Origin: Oscheius onirici
Taxonomy: Eukaryota; Nematoda; Chromadorea; Rhabditida; Rhabditidae
Direction of reading: 5' to 3'
Length of the DNA: 64,000 bases
Assembly: GCA_932521025.1 (NCBI GenBank)
Contig: OW051471.1
Location: 11,656,001 to 11,720,000 of the forward strand
Under the pieces are notes generated by a model. It was not told the origin of the DNA. It ran no database searches and worked only from the letters and a program-made list of their open reading frames with translations. Shown here piece after piece: positions 12,101 to 24,499 of this stretch. Position 1 is the first letter of the stretch; every line of letters starts with the position of its first letter. Made by a program: the position numbers and the translations under genes.

Positions 12101-13499
12101 CGTTCTTTGGGTAAACAATTACTAGGCGGACAACTTTCGGAAAAGAGCCAGTCAAGCCATAAAAGGCAGCCGAAAGAGAGCGCTGACATGACACAGGACC
12201 CCCTATAATGAGCAAGCAATGACTACCGCCGGAACGGCTGCCATATAAAAGACAATGGTATGTGAGGCACCGCCTTCTCTGTTAGATTCCGATTGACGTG
12301 GCAAGAAGACATTCCTGAAAATGAGGAGCTTTAGAAAAGTTTAAGAGATGAAATGGAAGGAAGAGTGGAGAGTGAGAAGTGCAATAATACTTGAGGGGAC
12401 GTGGAAACAATGGAATGGGCTCTACTCTCGACTGAATAATTTGAGGATGGGTTAGAAAGTTTGGAAAGAGCAGGGCAGCGGAATGAACGATGGAAGGACA
12501 AGAGGCAAGAAGAGAACATGAAACAAGAATTTCCAGCCAAATTATCTTCTGTTTTCATATAACATTTTCTTTTCTAAGGTTTTGGGAAAACCTTGGAGCT
12601 TGGAGATTCCTTCTAGAGTCCCTTCCCGAAAAGCTCCGAACTATAAACTTCCGTCAAAACAAAAGAACTACAAAATAATTGCATGCAACCAATTAGCGCT
12701 ACATTCCCTGCAAATTCCAATATTCTCATGAAAATCTCCAAAATTCTCTTCCCTAATTGCGTAAGAACTCTCGCGGTTCATCGCCCGCGAACAAATCATT
12801 TAATTAGGAGCCATATTTCGGGCCGAACTCTAACGGGAGGCCTGATTGGCACAAATCAACATATTTACCGGAATGAGAAGGAGGAGGAAAATAGAGGTTA
12901 GTTCGGTGCGAAACCGGAGAGAATCAAACAGTCTCACGTGACCCTGCTGCTTCGAAAAGCGCAGACGTGTCAACATATGAACTGGATGTTTTCCCCCGGA
13001 AGGACTCCGCCCAGCTTTTTAGAGACAAACAAAAATAATATTCTCTCTTTCACAACAATTTCCGAGTGTGTTTACTCGAACCAGATGAGAGTATGCGCTG
13101 TGGGAGCAATAAACAACTGTCCGAGAATAAATTGCTTGTCAGGAAATCAGAGGAGGAAGGGCAATTAATCAGGAAGAGTTTGAGTGGAAAAATAAACAGA
13201 GGAAAGGGAGATTTGAAATTTGTGCTCTGAGACGGAGGAAGAGGAAAGTTCTGAGCCCGGAAAATCTAGGAATACGCAATTTTCCTCCAGATCTACAGCT
13301 GAAGTAAAAGATGTCGAGAAAGTTTTTCTTTTTGGAAATTCTGGGGGCCCGAGAAGATCATAGTTTACTGTCCCTCTTCATGACTCTCTTCTCGTTTGGA
13401 GCCGAAAGTCAAACAAAGCAATAACTGGAAAAGATCGTAATGGTCGGAGGCGATGAAAACAGACTTGTCGAGAACTACAGGACAAGGAACTGACTATAA
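9132..13499. other. Gene-poor, purine-rich intergenic DNA
   Basis: I found no exon with domain support. The strand is rich in GA runs (for example 10532-10545). A 13-base G tract at about 11035 sits next to a GGGACAGA repeat. Several short frames exist, the longest 217 codons on the minus strand, but their composition follows the purine bias. This is the upstream region of tpra-1 and may hold regulatory sequence or untranslated exons. Confidence 0.45.
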
Positions 13500-14820
13500 G
13501 AAATAACGTCAAACGAAAAAGTTAAAGTTAAAGTTTTAACTCGTTTCAACGTCAGAGACGAGTTCTGGGAGGTAAACTCCTCCACGTGCGGGTGCCAGGT
13601 CGCTTCAGCGATACGTTCAGCAAGCCGGGTACCGACTAGTCCGACCCCGGGAACGCTCTAACTCCATAGTCAAACTAATGAGAGTCGTTAAAAAAGCGTT
13701 GGAAAATTGATGAAAAAAAAATAAAAATCAAGAGTGGACGAACAGCGATTTGAGAGAGAAAGTTCGTGTTAAGCAGCTTCTTTCAAAAGCCCTGTCTAGA
13801 ACACTCCATCTGTCCCGATTACCATCAATTCACTACTTAAGACTTGTCATATTGTCAGTCAGTCATTTGTCACGCACTCTTTGAACGTAAAATGACAGCA
13901 GCTTAGCATAAAGTAAGTATTTGTCTCTCTACGAAAAAGTTGCACAGAAATAAACAACCTCAGCATACCAGTTAATCCAAACTTCCTAGCCACAAGACAT
14001 TTGTCCAGGTTTTTTTATTAGTAAACACGTCGTCAATCACTTGGAGCCGGATGACGTCTCTAGACCAAAAGCCTTGTTTTCCCGATCTTATTCAAATTGA
14101 TCAGTGATTATGATAAATATGAACGTGTTGGTTCGTTTATCTGTTCGCTAAAGCGGCTCCAAATACATACGCGTTCACAACACAAAAACTCTTTTGGCGG
14201 ACTAGAAAACATGTGCATGGGGATGATGGACAACGTGGTCAGGAATGTGACATATTGGTGCTAACGGCTCCCTTGGGCATTATTTGAAAAAGGTGAGGCT
14301 GGAAGAGACGGAATTGTTTTCCGTAGAAGAGAGGGAACTGGTAAGAGTAAGAGTACCAGGAGATGAAGAGAAGAGGTGGTGAGGCACTTATGGGAGGAAT
14401 GACTGACTCAATGAACCAGTTTCGATGCGAACGTTCTCTCTAAGCTGTGTACTGTTCCCGTCTTGATTAGGCCTCATTACTCGAATGGATCCTATTAGTT
14501 GCAACAGCCCGTCCCGTTCAGAGGGAGAGAAAATAACAAAAACTGCTCTGGTTCAGTCATCCGGAGACGATCAAAGTTCTAACCATATGTTCTTGTCGCT
14601 GTCGCTTGCCAACGGCAAAAGAGACAAGAGGAGAAGTTCCGGTGGAAAGAGAGTGGGCAGGAGAGGAGGAGCTATGGTCTTCTAGCTCCACCCCTTGTCC
14701 GTTTTGGATGAAGATGGTGGGTGTGAACTGGAAGTACTGCAGGTGTTTAGAAGGCAGGGGATCAGTAGTACCACAACTGGATAGGAACTCAATAACGGTT
14801 AAAAGGATAAGGACACTTTC
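13500..14820. other. Intergenic DNA with one GC-richer block
   Basis: About 13550-13670 is GC-richer than its surroundings and stays open on the minus strand for about 45 codons, without recognisable homology. A plus-strand frame 14485-14685 is Ser/Lys-rich and unassigned. Confidence 0.3.
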
Positions 14821-14945
14821 TATCCCTCTGTCAATCTGTCAATCTGCCCCTCTGTCCCTCTGTCCCTCTGTCAATCTGTCCCTCTGTCCCTCTGTCACTC
14901 TGTCACTCTGTCACTCTGTCACTCTGTCCCTCTGTCCCTCTCTGT
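14821..14945. repeat. Minisatellite of CTCTGTC-type units
   Basis: About 125 bases of imperfect tandem TCTGTCCC, TCTGTCAC and TCTGTCAA 8-base units. Related GTCTCT and GACAGAG runs occur at 5.1, 9.3, 11.1, 34.6 and 40.7 kb. Confidence 0.9.
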
Positions 14946-17900
14946 TTCAACTGCTGCTCCTGATGTTACAGTCTCATCCCTTTAATCAACACCATTAACC
15001 TTGAGGAAAGAATCTGTCTCTTTCTTTGTTTCTTTCAAAATATTAAGGTTAGCGGTGTGTGTCTCCGGTGAGAGCGACAGGTGTCCCCCGTCCCGGGAGG
15101 TGACCTTCAACTTGAATGGGTTTCAATCCCTCCGGCACCGAAAAAAGCTAATATCTTTCGGATCCCGTGGACTAACAATAAATATCAACAGCCCCGGCTA
15201 TTATATTCCTAGACATGCGCCCCTTTCACAATGTTTTGCCATGTGTCACACGATCCTAAAGTTCCATAGACAAGCCTCCGGCTTTTTTTCTCTTCTTGGG
15301 GATAAAGATCAGCGGCTGAGAGGAAATATGAAGCAGGGGAATTTGCGTCAGCAGAATAGTGTACGGAACTTCTGCTTGGTTTCACCAAATCTTCAAAAAA
15401 TTGTTCTCTGATCCGGTGAAAAAGATCTTCGTATAGCAGATGACCCAGCTGGTCTCAACAAAAACTTATACCGTAACCCTGAGCTTTTTCTCACGCTTTT
15501 CTTGCGTGCGGATGAGACCAGCATCCTCTCTACTCCCTTGTCGGGTCAACTATTACGTAACTGTACGACTGTGGGAGAATCTTTAGGTGGTCTTCCAACG
15601 GTTTCTGAGCTTAGCAGAGAAACAAAGTGACAGAAAAACATAGAAACTGAGAGTCAAGGTGAGGAGCACAGCTGGCAAGACTAGCCGCCTCAATATCAGC
15701 ACTTTTTCCAATTCAAAGAGAAAAAATAGATCTGCTTTGGAGATGGATAGCCAGAGCCCAAGAGAAATGAGTTTATCCGTCCGTTACACATGCAGAAAGA
15801 AAAGGTTGATCGAGAGCTGTACGGAAGGATGAAAAAAGTGTTGTGGTCAGTGAGCAACTCTCTCTTGAATGGGGGGGGGGGGGGGTTTAGCCAAAAACTT
15901 TAGGTATTCCTCCAAAAATTGTTCAAGAAAGATTCAGAGGCTGAAAGAGAGCGAACCGAGTGGACAAGAGTTCGGAACAGCTGTCTCGAAAAGACTCCTT
16001 ATGACGAGAGAACCGGAAAGCGCAACTTTGGGTCAATTTTTGTGTGGACTGATTCAAAATTTTGTCCATTGGGTTTAATATTAACAGAATACATTCAAAC
16101 AGTACCACTAACTGGCGGGACAGTATGATACAAAAGAGCACTAGAAATTATGCTGTAACCCTCACTGGGAAAACGTTAGAAAAAGAGACAGGATAGCCAG
16201 TCGCTCTCTTCTCAAAATTTTTTGGTAATACTCGAGCTTTTTTGGTAATTTTTTGGTAATAACCCCCTCAGTTCAAATTTTTGGCGCGTCATCCACCTCT
16301 TGTTCATTTTTTATGTTTTTACCTATTTTCCACCAATTTTTACACTTTCTGAGTGTCAGCTCGAGTATTACCAAATCTTTGTTTACACGCTTCTCTTACA
16401 AGTGGTCGTAGTCAAAAGTTTGGTGATACTGTATGGCGCCAAAAACACTTCAAAAAGACTTATGTTAACCTTCTAATTTTAGGATAACAACCAAGTTGAA
16501 TCAAAAGATCGGGAGGTAATTCAAAACTGCGGGGAGTTGAGTCATTTTGACGTCAGAGTAAAGGTCGACTCTCGAGGAAAATGTGAGAGAGGGGACCAGG
16601 TAAACAGAACGTTTGAAGGAACAGGGGAGGAAGGAAACTGCTTACTTTTTTGAACATAAACCAGCAAAATCTTGAGCACTGTAAGCTATAAAAACTGCAG
16701 AGATCCTCAACAAATTCAGGAAAATACTAAGCTTACGCCGCCCACTCGGATTGACGCGGACAATGACGGGGAAAACGACACTGTTTACAATTGAAATGCT
16801 AATAAAAACTATGACAAATTGGAAAAAGGATGAAAAATTCTGAGATTACAAAAAAATGCTAATATCTCTAACTGAGCAACAACCTGCTATCGATTGTAGA
16901 GGACTGGGGGGAGAGCCCACCCACGGCGGAGCTTCTGAGGGAAGAGACGCTTGTTTTTGAGATCTTCTCCTCTCAAGAGAGACAAGTACACACGGAAAAA
17001 GAGCAGTGTCCATAGGTTCCAGACACATAGAGAAGTACACAACTTATTTGTCCTCCTGACGGCGACCAGAGCCCATTTCCCTCGCAAATGGAATTCTCGA
17101 CAAATGACCTGGGAGAGCCTACCTTTCGTACTATTTTTGGGTCTCTTGGACGGAGGAGAAAGCGAAAAGCATGTTCTCTTGTTCTAAGAGAAGGAACACA
17201 TTCGAAGAGGAAGCCCATGAAGCGGAAAGATTAAAATGAAGAAAACATGAGCAGAGGGATGAAATGGGAGAGGGAAGGTAGATGATTGGGGGAGTGGGTG
17301 CTTGTTTTCTGACCTCTTTTTTGAGGTGATTGCATTGAGATGCATTGAGATAAATAGTACCTAGTTATTTTAGTCTTGTTAAGACATTGTTTGCTCGAAA
17401 ACTGCGAAATTTCGATCCTCAGATGTCACTGTCATGAAAATTTCGGTGCTATAACGATTTTTTGAATTGTAGATTTAACCTTTACAGAAGATTGCAAGGT
17501 ACGTAAGCTGTTTCGTTTTCAAAAACAGGAAACGTAAAGTTAGACCTAGGGGAACCTAGAAAGTGCCGTAGATACTCAAAACGATCAGATCTGATCACTA
17601 AAATTGATAACCTGCTCATCTTTTCGACTACAAAGTTCTCAAGATTCAAATGGAATGTTCCTAATCAAAATTTCTTTACGGAGGAAGGTGGGAAATCATG
17701 GACAATCAACAACACTCAGTTTTGAGACGGTTATCAAGAAAACTGCCAAGCATCCGACAATGTCTCATGCTGACTAACAAAATGATTGAGGAAAAAATTA
17801 AAAAAGTTGTTTTCAAGTCCGGAAACTCAAAAAGATTTTTCTTTTGATCTAAAAATAGTTCCCAGGTTTTTCATAACTTCTCCAGAAAACTAGTCTTTGG

Positions 17901-18286
17901 AAGTCAAGTGACCGAACATGACAAGTTCCTGTCCATCATTTTTTATGAAAAGTGCAGACGGAACAATAATGTCTCGCAGAGAAAAGGACGAACACTTTCC
18001 AGCAGCCACACGCCGAAACTGGCTTCCGTGGGAACATTTGCATAGTAGGGGGACCACACCTGGGCCAACATTTGGAGATTTGAATCGGCACGTGAGTCTT
18101 AAAAAGAGAAGTGACTGGGAAAAGGCTAACAATAAGGAGGGAATGGAATAAAACAGAGGCCGGAGATGGGACAAGAGGGGAATTTAATAAAGGAGGAGGA
18201 GAAGAAAAATTACATATGACTGACGGATGCGTGGGAAGTGGAGCGCGCAGAACAGGCAGAGCGTATAGGAGTTTGAATGCTGGGAG
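14946..18286. other. Gene-poor intergenic DNA
   Basis: No supported gene. Contains a 15-base G tract at about 15871-15885, a short hairpin element at 16221-16374 (listed separately), and plus-strand frames 15001-15411 and 15919-16128 that could be coding but show no domain. Confidence 0.4.
16221..16374. repeat. Short MITE with TTTGGTAATACTCGAGC ends
   Basis: The 17-base terminal motif TTTGGTAATACTCGAGC is found as its reverse complement at the right end. The inside, GTTCAAATTTTTGGC followed by TTTTCCACCAATTTTTACACTTTC, matches the inside of the element at 22764-23068 although the termini differ. Confidence 0.75.
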
Positions 18287-18625
18287 GAAACTATACGGAA
18301 AAATAAGAATACTTCTAGAAAAGGTAAAGTTTTTTTTGGCAAGCTTCGGGAAGCTTCAATAAACCAGAATCAACTATCAGCGGCGGACACTGGGCTCCTA
18401 TTGTTTTTAAAGAGTGCAGAAAAAAGACCAGGGAATTTCGTTGGAAAGTTTGGAGAAAACTATACAAACAAATTGAGAATACTACTGAAAAAGGTTGTCA
18501 AGTTTTTTTGGTAAGCCTCGGGAAGAACAGTCGGCTAAAATGACTCGAGAATCAGCGGCCGAGACGGGATTATATTTTGAAGAATACAGAAAAATAGACC
18601 AGGAATTTCGTTTACACCTTGCTTT
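18287..18625. repeat. Two-copy tandem duplication, unit about 175 bases
   Basis: Each unit runs from AAACTATAC, through GAGAATACT, a T-rich run, GCTTCGGGAAG or GCCTCGGGAAG, ATCAGCGGC and CAGAAAAA to GACCAGG(G)AATTTCGTT. Copies start near 18287 and 18463 and are diverged, so the event is not recent. Confidence 0.7.
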
Positions 18626-18762
18626 GTAATTTTATTTATGTAAAGAAACTTGATGGACGTCTGAATAACACCAATAGACAAAAATGTACGAATTGCATTT
18701 ATCTGGCTTCCTTTTTTCAAATTTTATCAGGTCGTAGGAACGTTTAGATAACAGGACTTAGA

Positions 18763-19601
18763 TTATTGGTACAACTGGCATATTGTTTTACACAGACTAG
18801 ACACTACATAGTTTTTCAAGTTTCTTATGTTTGATTCAAGATCTTTTAAAAGTGTATCGTTGACAAACTTTTCACGCAGTTGACACTCACACGAACAAAC
18901 AAGCTGACCGCCCTGTTTGGACAGTCTGATCTGTTCACAAACATGTAGCGTCATTTTCACTGTTTCCACAAAATATTCAACAGGGAGAAGAGAGTCAGCC
19001 GAGGAGAACAGGTCCTCAACATTTGCTTTTGTTATCACGTAGAGACAACAGTCCAACTGGGGGCTTCCCTTCTCTCTCTTCCAAAGACCTTGAACCGTGA
19101 CTAACAGTAAGAGATGAGACACAGCCGCGACGACCGAATTTACGACACATCACATCGGCATACAAATTGACACATCTCCTTTCCCCCCATTTCTCGGCTA
19201 TTTGTACGGACAGCCTGTACATTTACGACTGTCAACGTGACAATAGGCCTCGCTAACTGGGAGTAGTGGGAGAAAGAAACCACTCCCTTTCTTTGGGTCA
19301 AAGGTAGAGAGCAGGGACTTGCTTTTTCAATGAACTGGAGGATCATGAAAAAGACCAACAAATTGTGCTGTTACTGGAAAAGCAAATGAAAGAGTTAGGA
19401 CAGCATCTCTGGTGTACGTCTACTTACAATAGCTTCTAGGAAATATGAGACTGAAAAATCTGATCCGACAGTAGGCAAAGTTTGGTAATACTCTGGGGCT
19501 GCAGATCTAATCAAGGGCAGCAACTTTGAATAACAAAGAAAAGTTACAAAATCTTTCTGCAACCCCAAGAAACTGTCTTCGCGACGACATGATGTCACCT
19601 G
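18763..19601 (-). CDS. Unrecognised helical protein, 5' end not resolved
   Basis: Four exons join in phase on the minus strand: 19601-19428, 19367-19258, 19214-19144 and 19100-18763, giving 230 residues before the stop. The first visible exon starts at an acceptor, so at least one upstream exon is missing from this model. The product is mostly helical and leucine-rich, with RSAAPEYYQTLP early, a hydrophobic LLVFFMILQFIEK stretch, and a Cys-rich C-terminal quarter (CSCECQ, SSLCKTICQLYQ). The intron lengths (42-60 bases) and perfect phase make the gene credible. No family recognised; a scaffold or trafficking protein would be a guess. Confidence 0.6.
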
Positions 19602-20764
19602 CTGGATGAGAAGAAGCGGGGAAATGGTCGTGACCTGAGAGCGGCGAAGGATTCCAAGAAACTACCGTTTCTACATGATACTCCTCGATTCAGTCGAAAA
19701 AAATTAAATAAAATTAAAATCCCAGGTCGCGTAAGTGTAATGCGATTTACAACGACCTAGAAAAATAGGTAAGGAACCTAACAGCCAGGTGCAAGACAAT
19801 CAACTGCCCAGGCCTCTTTCTCCATTCTTTGAGCCCCATTCCCCTTTAACAATCCAAGAGACCAATTCGCATCTTTCTCTTTTGAAGATGGCCGAGGGGT
19901 GTCAATGGGGCCATTGGTCCCGACAGCAACTGGCTTTCTTTTTTAACAACAAAACGAGAGAACATCCACCAAATTCATGGGAAAAGAGTAGCAAATTTGA
20001 AAATTCTTCAAACGGAGAGGAAAGCTGATTAGCTCTGCTGCGACTTTAGCAAACAGTTTCAGTTTACAAATGCGGGTGTCAATTCGCAGCCGTTGAGCCC
20101 ACATGGCGCCAAGTTTGAGTTGACTTGGGAGGGAGAAAAGTGCATCGGAGTAAACAGGAAGAGAAGCAAAAAAGAACTGAAGAGAATGCATGGCTGAGAA
20201 GAAAGACTGAGAGCTGAATTATGGAGAGGAGCTGCATTCAAAGACTCTCTGTGTTTGCTCGAAATGGACGCCTCTCGCAAAGAGAAGGGCACCAACAATA
20301 GACTGATGTGAGGAAGAGACAAAGAACCTGAAAACTGGTCAGAATTAGGCTTATAAGTGGTGCTGATAGCCAAGAAAAATAAAATAAGGCAAAGTACGGG
20401 ACAACAAAAAAGGGGCAATCTTTGGCTGCTTTATCGGCTCGGTAGGTCGACTCTCTTGTTCTAGTCAAGAGCTTCAGTCGCTTTTCCTGACTGATGTTTG
20501 GCTCCTGTGAACCTGCATGCTCAATGGTCATTGTAAATATAGACAATACTGCAACGATTATGAATTTCTTCCCATGATTTTAGGAGGGATTATCCTGGTA
20601 ATAGAGGAGAAAGATTCCCGCTTCCGATCCCAAACCTCCCGAAAAAAAAACCGAAATGTAATATCCCATTTCAGTCCAGAAGAAAGTGCAAGCCGGACAA
20701 ACCATGCTTGCCGTTTGGATAAGAACCTGTTGCATCGGAGTGAGCTGAATGTCAATTAAGACTA
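19602..20764. other. Stretch upstream of the 18.8-19.6 kb gene
   Basis: Probably contains the promoter and missing 5' exon(s) of the minus-strand gene. Several frames of 60-119 codons exist on both strands but none shows a domain or a phase-consistent junction that I could confirm. Confidence 0.3.
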
Positions 20765-21010
20765 CCGGAAAACCTCTATTAGAAGCCCCCACCCCCCAAC
20801 GTAAGATACGCATTTACGTATTCACGTTTTTCACGGTCAAGACGACATTTTTCAGCTTTTTGGTGTTATGCAAGGTTGTAGAGGACGTCAGGGGCTACAA
20901 CTTTGCAGAACATCTCAAAGTCAAAAAATGCCGTCTTGACCCCAAAAAACGTGAGTACGTAATTGCGTATCTTACACAAGGCGGGTGGGCTTCTAATAGA
21001 GGTTTTAGGG
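20765..21010. mobile_element. TA-flanked mariner-type MITE
   Basis: Termini CCGGAAAACCTCTATTAGAAG and its near reverse complement at 20990-21010, each bounded by TA, as expected for Tc1/mariner insertion. The inside is a long foldback around ACTTTGCAGAACATC. The same ends are found at 31152-31348. Confidence 0.8.
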
Positions 21011-21359
21011 TACCTTGTTTTTGCATTCTTTCAAATTGTTAGCTTTACGAAACGGAAATGGTATCCAGGAAGTGCGCAAACCAAAAAAAAAGCTCTGTTT
21101 ATTGGGTTTCCTAAAAGCCCTTCACTTCGAGGAAGGGAACCAAATATGACGAAAATTGAAAAAGAGATGTTTTCTCCGAGAAATGGAGTGTGGGGTCGAG
21201 TGGTTTGCGACCTCGCGAGGCAGAGGTGGGCGGACCTCGAGAGTGTCAGCGAGGGCTTTTTGAAGAGGAAACTACTCCGATTTCCCTCTGGCGGGAAACG
21301 GATATTCTCGGACTGGAAAAAGTAGAAATTGGAGACGGAACTCCAAAGAGAGAGGGGCA

Positions 21360-21623
21360 TTGGCGGGAGTCATACCACCCCGAATGTTGACTAGTTGGGG
21401 GACACGCCAAAACAAAGACGAGCTGCGGGAAATACTAGCTGCACAAACGACGGCTGTTAGTCCAGTCGGGGCCCCAGACAAAAATAGAACACGGGTCACG
21501 GAGAGTGACCAAAAGCAGAAAAAATTGGATTTGTCTTTGGTAACTGAAAGAATTTCAGAGGCAGAGAAGAATTATGCACAGAATTTTAACGTGTTTTTTC
21601 AGTCTACCATTCCCGAAGAGTAG
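21360..21623 (+). other. Open frame of uncertain status
   Basis: An 87-codon plus-strand frame with coding-like composition, hydrophilic, rich in Glu/Lys/Gln toward the end. It overlaps the probable leader of the next gene. Upstream frames 20963-21325 and 21190-21390 compete with it and the exon structure could not be resolved. Confidence 0.25.
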
Positions 21624-21625
21624 TT

Positions 21626-22049
21626 ATGGAACAACGACTAGCTTCTGTAGGCCATATTGTGACGAAGACCTTGCGATCTTTTTCGGCTTTTAGTACTGAA
21701 GAATCTCGCCTCGTCCCAAATATGGGTAACCACAACGGCCTATACAAGCTGTATAGACATGTTGCGTGCTTAAAAGGAAAGATCTGGGAAAGAACGGCCA
21801 ATATTCTCTCACTTTAGACTTTACCAAAAATCGGGAACGGTTCAATAACAGAATCTGTACGCACAATTGTCCATCTTTTAACGGGTGAGTCATTCAATTT
21901 TTACCTTTTTCAAATCGTTTTACAGTTTTCCCGTCGCAGCAGTCTATAACTCCTACAACATGAAGGAAGCTGTCGCAAGGAGCTGGATGCCGGGCAATTC
22001 TTCTGGGATTTCAAGCTGGCTCCAGGAACTCCTTTTGCTGGGCTATTAA
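21626..22049 (+). CDS. Small hypothetical protein, 96 residues
   Basis: Three exons, 21626-21725, 21818-21884 and 21926-22049, join in phase. A strong TTTTTTCAG lies 25 bases before the ATG and could be a trans-splice acceptor. The protein has a Ser/Thr-rich first half, then RICTHNCPSF with two cysteines, then VAAVYNSYNMKEAVARSW and a leucine-rich end (WLQELLLLGY). No family recognised. Confidence 0.45.
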
Positions 22050-22542
22050 GAAGTAGAAAACCACCTCATCATATTTATTATATCCAGTTATCTCCTACAT
22101 GCGCATTTTCCCCTGGATGTTCCTCATCATCCCTGTACTGCAGATTATTCCTGTCGCTGTCTGACAGGTTTTCACCAAAATCCGAGGTACTGTTCACTTG
22201 TCCGTCTTGTTTAACCATATTTTCAGGACACAGTTTTTTGAGGGATATCAATGCGACTGAAAACTTTGGACACAACCCAATGGAGACGAAGAAATTCCCC
22301 GACCGTCTGTACACTTGGCTTGCCCTACAAGGAATCATAACATGTGCTTGTTTTCTCTCTTGTAAATAAAAAATTAGTTAAAAACAATTTGTTTTGCCCA
22401 GAGAGATTGAAAGAGAGATTCCCAGATCAAAGTCTGTGAGTCTAATGAACCAAAATTGGGAAACACAAGATACTTAAGTATTTTTCTGCAGACCAAATGC
22501 ACCTGGCCTCATCAATCAGTCGTTTTCTTATCATCGATCTCA
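22050..22542. other. Intergenic region upstream of chemoreceptor 1
   Basis: No gene seen. Sequence around 22490-22542 (CTGCAGACCAAA..GCACC..) is conserved with the equivalent position before the second receptor at about 24880-24928, suggesting a shared acceptor or leader site that survived the duplication. Confidence 0.5.
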
Positions 22543-24499
22543 ATGGCGACATTCTGCTCTGATCTCTTCTTGGATTTCGAAGACACTCCCTACTCCCTCG
22601 TCTTGAGCATAGAATTTTTAATTAGCGCCATCGTTAACGTGTTCACAATCTACTCAATTATCTATCATTCCCCCAAAAAGATGCGCTCTTACAAATGGTA
22701 CCTCCTCTACCACCAAGTTGTTTCATTTGCGAGTGATTCTTTTGTAAGTGACAGTAAGTGACAGTAATAGTTCGGCAGGCGGCCCCCTTCGTTCAAATTT
22801 TTTGGCATGTACGGTCCAAATAATTATTTTTCGCATTTTTTTAATCATTTTCCACCCATTTTTTCACTTTCTATCTGTGTTTATCGAACTCAGCGTCACA
22901 ATTTACCTCTAGGATGGCTGTAAATCAGAAGATAACTTCGAGAATTTAGCTGAACGACTCGTATGGCATAAAAAATGGGTGGAAAAGGATAAAAAAAGCG
23001 AAAAATAATTATTTGGACCGTACCCGCCAAAAAATTTGAACGAAGGGGGCCGCCTGCCGAACTATTACAACAGTTTTGACAGATGGTGACAAAAACTTGT
23101 TCAGATAAGTTTTCTGACACAGCCGGTGGTTCTATTCCCCTGGTCAGGCGGTTTCGTTCTGGGACCACTGGGTTCTGTTGTAAACACAAAAATTGCATAT
23201 GTCATCGGGCAAACTCTCGTTGTTTGTGAATTGACTGCAATCGTTGTACTATTCCAAATACGATATCTTCATGTCCAGAATCTTTATCAAGTCCCAACAA
23301 AGTGGAGATTCTTCAATGGCTTTTTAATATTGGGCAATATTGGGAATTTCCTTATTCCGCTGACAGTTGATTGGAACTCGAAAGAGACCCTGGCCATTTA
23401 TGAGCAGGTAGGACCAGAAGTTACTTGAAGAGCTTGAAAAATAGTTCCTCCAGAATAAGCCTGACTTTAAAGTGTGTGTCCGGCTTCGATAAATCGCTGC
23501 GAGACCAATTGTATTCTGTCGATTACAGCGGGTCCCGACACGATCTCATCCCAAAATGTATATTTTCGTGCTTTTGACGTTTGACAATCGTTTTTTTGTT
23601 TCCAAACCATGTTTAACGTGTTCGGCACCAAAGTTCTCGTCAGATACGCACGTTCCGATAGCAAAAATTTTGTAAAACTGGAAGGAAATGGAAAAACAGC
23701 GTTTCTGTTCTTTCACTTTTTTCTTTCCTAAATTCAGTAATTTTGATGTCGGAATAGACGTAACTGGTGTAAAAATGGATGCCGAATCGATTAAACATGG
23801 TGTGAAAGCGAAAAAAACCGAGTGCAAAACGTCGAAAAATGAAAAATATGCACTATGGGGCAAGATCGTGACGGGACCAATGCCAAATGAACTCGCAGCG
23901 GTTTTTATATTTTTTGGCATTTCCGAAGACTTTCTTTAATTGAACTTGCTGCTTTCAGAAATCCACTTGCTTCAATACAACCGAGCTCCTCAGCAGGGGT
24001 TTTTCAGTGTCCCATCCAGTTCAAACACTGACAATCCAAATGCCGCTTATTATTGTCGATATGGTTTTTCTCGCAATCTGTGTGACGTTCTTCATTGCCG
24101 CAACTCTTCGACATATTCGTCGTCACGTCATATCGGCTACTCTGAAGAAGATACAACAAAAGTTATTGCTTCAAATCTGCCAGCAAACCCTTCTTCCTTT
24201 TGTATCTCTCGTATTTCCGATTTCATCTCTGGGAATTGCTATACTGTTAGAGAATTTTAACACATTTTGTGAGTTTTTAAGAGTGCTGAAGTGAAAATGG
24301 AACATTCCATTAAGATACAGCATAAAACTTAGATAATTTATATTTAGGGATGAACTATGTAGTCTTCTGCTCAGTTTCTTCGTTCAGTATGGTCAGTGGA
24401 ATCGTGTTGGTCCGCTTTAATTCCAGCTACTATACCTGGCTTCGTCATCCCGCTCGAGGAATTTTCCGCGGCTCACCCAATTCTGTCCGTCCAACATAA
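22543..24499 (+). CDS. Seven-helix chemoreceptor (Sri/Srh type), copy 1
   Basis: Exons 22543-22743, 23105-23407, 23959-24268 and 24348-24499 join in phase to 321 residues. Str-superfamily traits are the intracellular PKKMRSYKWYLL motif after helix 1, FLTQPVVLFPWSGGFVLG in the second/third helix region, a conserved CFNTT extracellular loop, the helix-5 and loop-3 block HIRRHVISATLKKIQQKLL..QTLLPFVSL, and a SxFSMVSG helix-7 region. Such proteins act in ciliary membranes of sensory neurons. Two of the three introns carry palindromic elements (22764-23068 and about 23468-23940); the reading frame itself is intact. Sri versus Srh is not certain. Confidence 0.85.
22764..23068. repeat. MITE in chemoreceptor intron 1
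   Basis: Ends GTAATAGTTCGGCAGGCGG and its reverse complement, with arms of over 100 bases including GTTCAAATTTTTTGGC and AAAATGGGTGG. It fills most of the intron. The inner arm sequence is shared with the element at 16.2 kb. Confidence 0.85.
23468..23940. repeat. Palindromic repeat, copy 1 of a two-copy family
   Basis: Left side reads TTTAAAG..GTCCGGCTTCG..ATCGCTGCGAGACC; the right side is a diverged reverse complement (ACTCGCAGCGG..CCGAAGACTTTC). It lies in intron 2 of the chemoreceptor. A second copy is in the fucosyltransferase intron at about 59130-59605, where GGAAAGAACAGAAACGC is also shared. Confidence 0.75.

Noticed and set aside
13550..13670. GC-richer block considered as 5S rRNA or SL RNA
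   Set aside because: It does not match the nematode 5S or SL1 sequences I remember and lacks an obvious fold or terminator.
14821..14945. Possible CRISPR-like repeat array
   Set aside because: It is a simple 8-base minisatellite without spacers, in a eukaryotic genome.
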